Assembly (NCBI GenBank): GCA_026707185.1
Contig: JAPOXI010000070.1
Span: 1-22,525, forward strand
DNA: 22,525 nt
From: Chloroflexota bacterium
GTDB lineage: Bacteria; Chloroflexota; UBA11872
Reading direction: 5' to 3'
Shown here: positions 21,657 to 22,525 of the stretch, one piece after another
Layout: each line of letters begins with the position of its first letter
How positions within the stretch are numbered: position 1 is the first letter of the stretch
Notes under the pieces: generated by a model
Seen by the model: the letters and a program-made list of their open reading frames with translations, nothing else
The model's database searches: none
What the model was told of the DNA's origin: nothing
Translations under genes and position numbers: made by a program

Positions 21657-21856
21657 AGCGCCCGAAATCTCAGGTGACCAATCTCGGCACGCACCGCCTC
21701 GTCGCCATCCCCCGCGAGGTTTTCAGCACCTGGATTCCCTCCACTCCACGCAGTGCTAGTCGGCCCTCTCACTACCGATGCTGATAACCGTGCAACCAGC
21801 ACCTCTGCATTTCGTAACGTACAGGATTGCCCGGAGCGAAGATAGGTTGCACACTC

Positions 21857-22033
21857 TCATAGCTTGGTCGACCACGGCATGGATGGATCTCTTCCAAATC
21901 TGATAAAGAACTTGAGGATTCCAAATAGCACAACCAGCCCTAGAACGACGAATCCCGCCACCTGAATAATGTCGCCAAGCTCACAGGCTCCAGAGCAGAA
22001 GTCAAAGAGTTCCCCGTAGTCGCGCTCAATCAA
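21857..22033 (-). CDS. Small CELGD-motif membrane protein, TTG start
   Basis: This 58-residue protein starts at a TTG and is found by comparison with the next gene. It reads MIERDYGELFDFCSGACEL, then GDIIQVAGFVVLGLVVLFGI, then LKFFIRFGRDPSMPWSTKL. Of the first 31 positions, 21 are identical to the protein at 22111-22293, and both starts have GAGG exactly 10 nt upstream. An acidic N-terminus is followed by Cys13-x3-Cys17-Glu-Leu-Gly-Asp, one membrane helix (about 23-43) and a short basic tail. Codons differ at many synonymous sites from the sister gene, so this is an old duplication kept under protein-level selection. The function is unknown. Confidence 0.7.
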   Translation of the reverse strand: MIERDYGELFDFCSGACELGDIIQVAGFVVLGLVVLFGILKFFIRFGRDPSMPWSTKL

Positions 22034-22110
22034 TCTTCGCCGTCCTCAGAATCGTCGACGGTAGCGTGCCGGAGACAGGCCGCGCTTGCATCGAATTGAC
22101 CCCTATCGGT

Positions 22111-22293
22111 TTAGCCATACCCGCCAGGGAATGGTCCGTAAGACCGCCGCTTTGCTCTGTATCTCACCCAAGCGATCACCCCACCTAAAATGACAAAGAA
22201 CAGAACGACGAACGCCACCAGCTGAAGAATGTCTCCCAACTCGCAAGGACCCGAGCAGAATTCGAACAGCCCGCTGTAGTCCTTCTCAAGCAC
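22111..22293 (-). CDS. Small CELGD-motif membrane protein, GTG start
   Basis: First gene of the array, 60 residues. It reads MLEKDYSGLFEFCSGPCEL, then GDILQLVAFVVLFFVILGGV, then IAWVRYRAKRRSYGPFPGGYG. It has the same layout as its sister gene: acidic start, Cys13-x3-Cys17-Glu-Leu-Gly-Asp, one membrane helix (about 23-42), basic patch (RYRAKRR) that should stay in the cytoplasm, and a Gly/Pro end. With the positive patch inside, the cysteine pair faces the outside, where it could form a disulfide or bind a metal; that is inference. GTG 22293 has GAGG 10 nt upstream. The HpcH/HpaI aldolase gene lies 59 nt upstream on the same strand. Confidence 0.7.
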   Translation of the reverse strand: MLEKDYSGLFEFCSGPCELGDILQLVAFVVLFFVILGGVIAWVRYRAKRRSYGPFPGGYG

Positions 22294-22352
22294 GAGACAT
22301 CATCCTCATCTCGAAGCGAAGTCCCATTCTTGGCGCTGCATTGGCTCGGCTT

Positions 22353-22525
22353 CTACTCCCTCAGGTGCTTCAGCGCCTCGAACTCGGCCATGCCGCCCAG
22401 TCCGATGTAGCCCTTGTCGCTGCCGGCGCTGATGAAGGTGCAGCCGGCGGCGGCCCATTTCTCGACCTGTTCGACGCTGCCGGCGGCGATGCCGGGGGCT
22501 TTGCCGTGCTTCTGGCAGGCTTCGA
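22353..22525 (-). CDS. HpcH/HpaI aldolase family protein (C-terminal 57 codons)
   Basis: Only the C-terminus lies in the window. It reads EACQKHGKAPGIAAGSVEQ, then VEKWAAAGCTFISAGSDKGY, then IGLGGMAEFEALKHLRE. The A-x-x-x-G-K-x-x-G-I-x-x-x-x-x-x-x-x-x-x-W-x-x-x-G-x-x-F-I-x-x-G-x-D pattern closes the barrel of class II pyruvate aldolases such as HpaI and 2-keto-3-deoxy-L-rhamnonate aldolase. These cleave 2-keto-3-deoxy sugar acids to pyruvate and an aldehyde. That product type is what the mandelate racemase-family dehydratase at 18868-19998 would make, so the two may serve one route. The metal and catalytic residues lie outside the window. Confidence 0.82.
   Translation of the reverse strand, partial: EACQKHGKAPGIAAGSVEQVEKWAAAGCTFISAGSDKGYIGLGGMAEFEALKHLRE

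Noticed and set aside
21590..21802. 70-codon minus-strand frame overlapping the start of the linking array gene
   Set aside because: No membrane helix, no CELGD motif, no ribosome site, and it overlaps a better-supported gene in another frame.

Overview
The window is about 62% G+C and gene-dense, with short spacers and no rRNA, CRISPR array, integrase or intact insertion sequence. The gene mix suggests a free-living or host-associated marine-type bacterium. It includes a P-protein PheA with its own chorismate mutase, a type-2 OMP decarboxylase, two very different GcvT-fold demethylase-like genes, and a mandelate racemase-type enolase near an HpcH/HpaI aldolase. I would guess Chloroflexota (SAR202/Dehalococcoidia-like), but no phylogenetic marker in the window settles this.

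Layout. 1-3.7 kb: the N-terminal part of a polytopic membrane glycosyltransferase-like protein, two convergent VOC-fold genes separated by a long inverted repeat, and a two-gene unit (SRPBCC protein, then inositol-monophosphatase family protein). 3.8-7.3 kb: core metabolism, with a 2-amino-3-ketobutyrate CoA ligase-type PLP enzyme, PheA and PyrF, then a small LysM protein behind a clear sigma70-type promoter. 7.3-11 kb: four tRNAs (Leu-CAA, Trp-CCA, Asn-GTT, Val-CAC), two GNAT acetyltransferases, a 36-residue membrane peptide and MoeA. A beheaded RelE/ParE toxin fragment abuts the 3' end of tRNA-Asn. 11-18 kb: minus-strand catabolic genes, with a nucleoside hydrolase, a DmdA/GcvT-like folate-dependent demethylase, a large unknown membrane protein, a frameshifted gene remnant, and an 822-codon dimethylglycine/sarcosine dehydrogenase-like flavoprotein. 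The last and the DmdA-like protein should both feed methyl groups from small osmolytes into tetrahydrofolate.

18.4-22.5 kb: a mandelate racemase/muconate lactonizing enzyme family dehydratase and the C-terminal end of an HpcH/HpaI aldolase, a pairing typical of sugar-acid catabolism. Between them lies a roughly 2.2-kb array of four co-oriented small membrane-protein genes I do not recognise. Three share an N-terminal Cys-Glu/Asp-Leu-Gly-Asp motif entering a transmembrane helix, all with the Cys at residue 17. Two share a 20-residue Arg/Gln-rich repeat in their cytoplasm-like tails, present once in one and twice in the other. The second copy in the last gene is interrupted by an in-frame TAG. 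One member (21857-22033, TTG start) is recognisable only by alignment to its neighbour. This array is the best candidate in the window for an undescribed system; its function is unknown.

Start codons were revised from the longest possible reading frame wherever a Shine-Dalgarno sequence, promoter or alignment gave a reason (3813, 5049, 6971, 7083, 11960, 15149, 22033).
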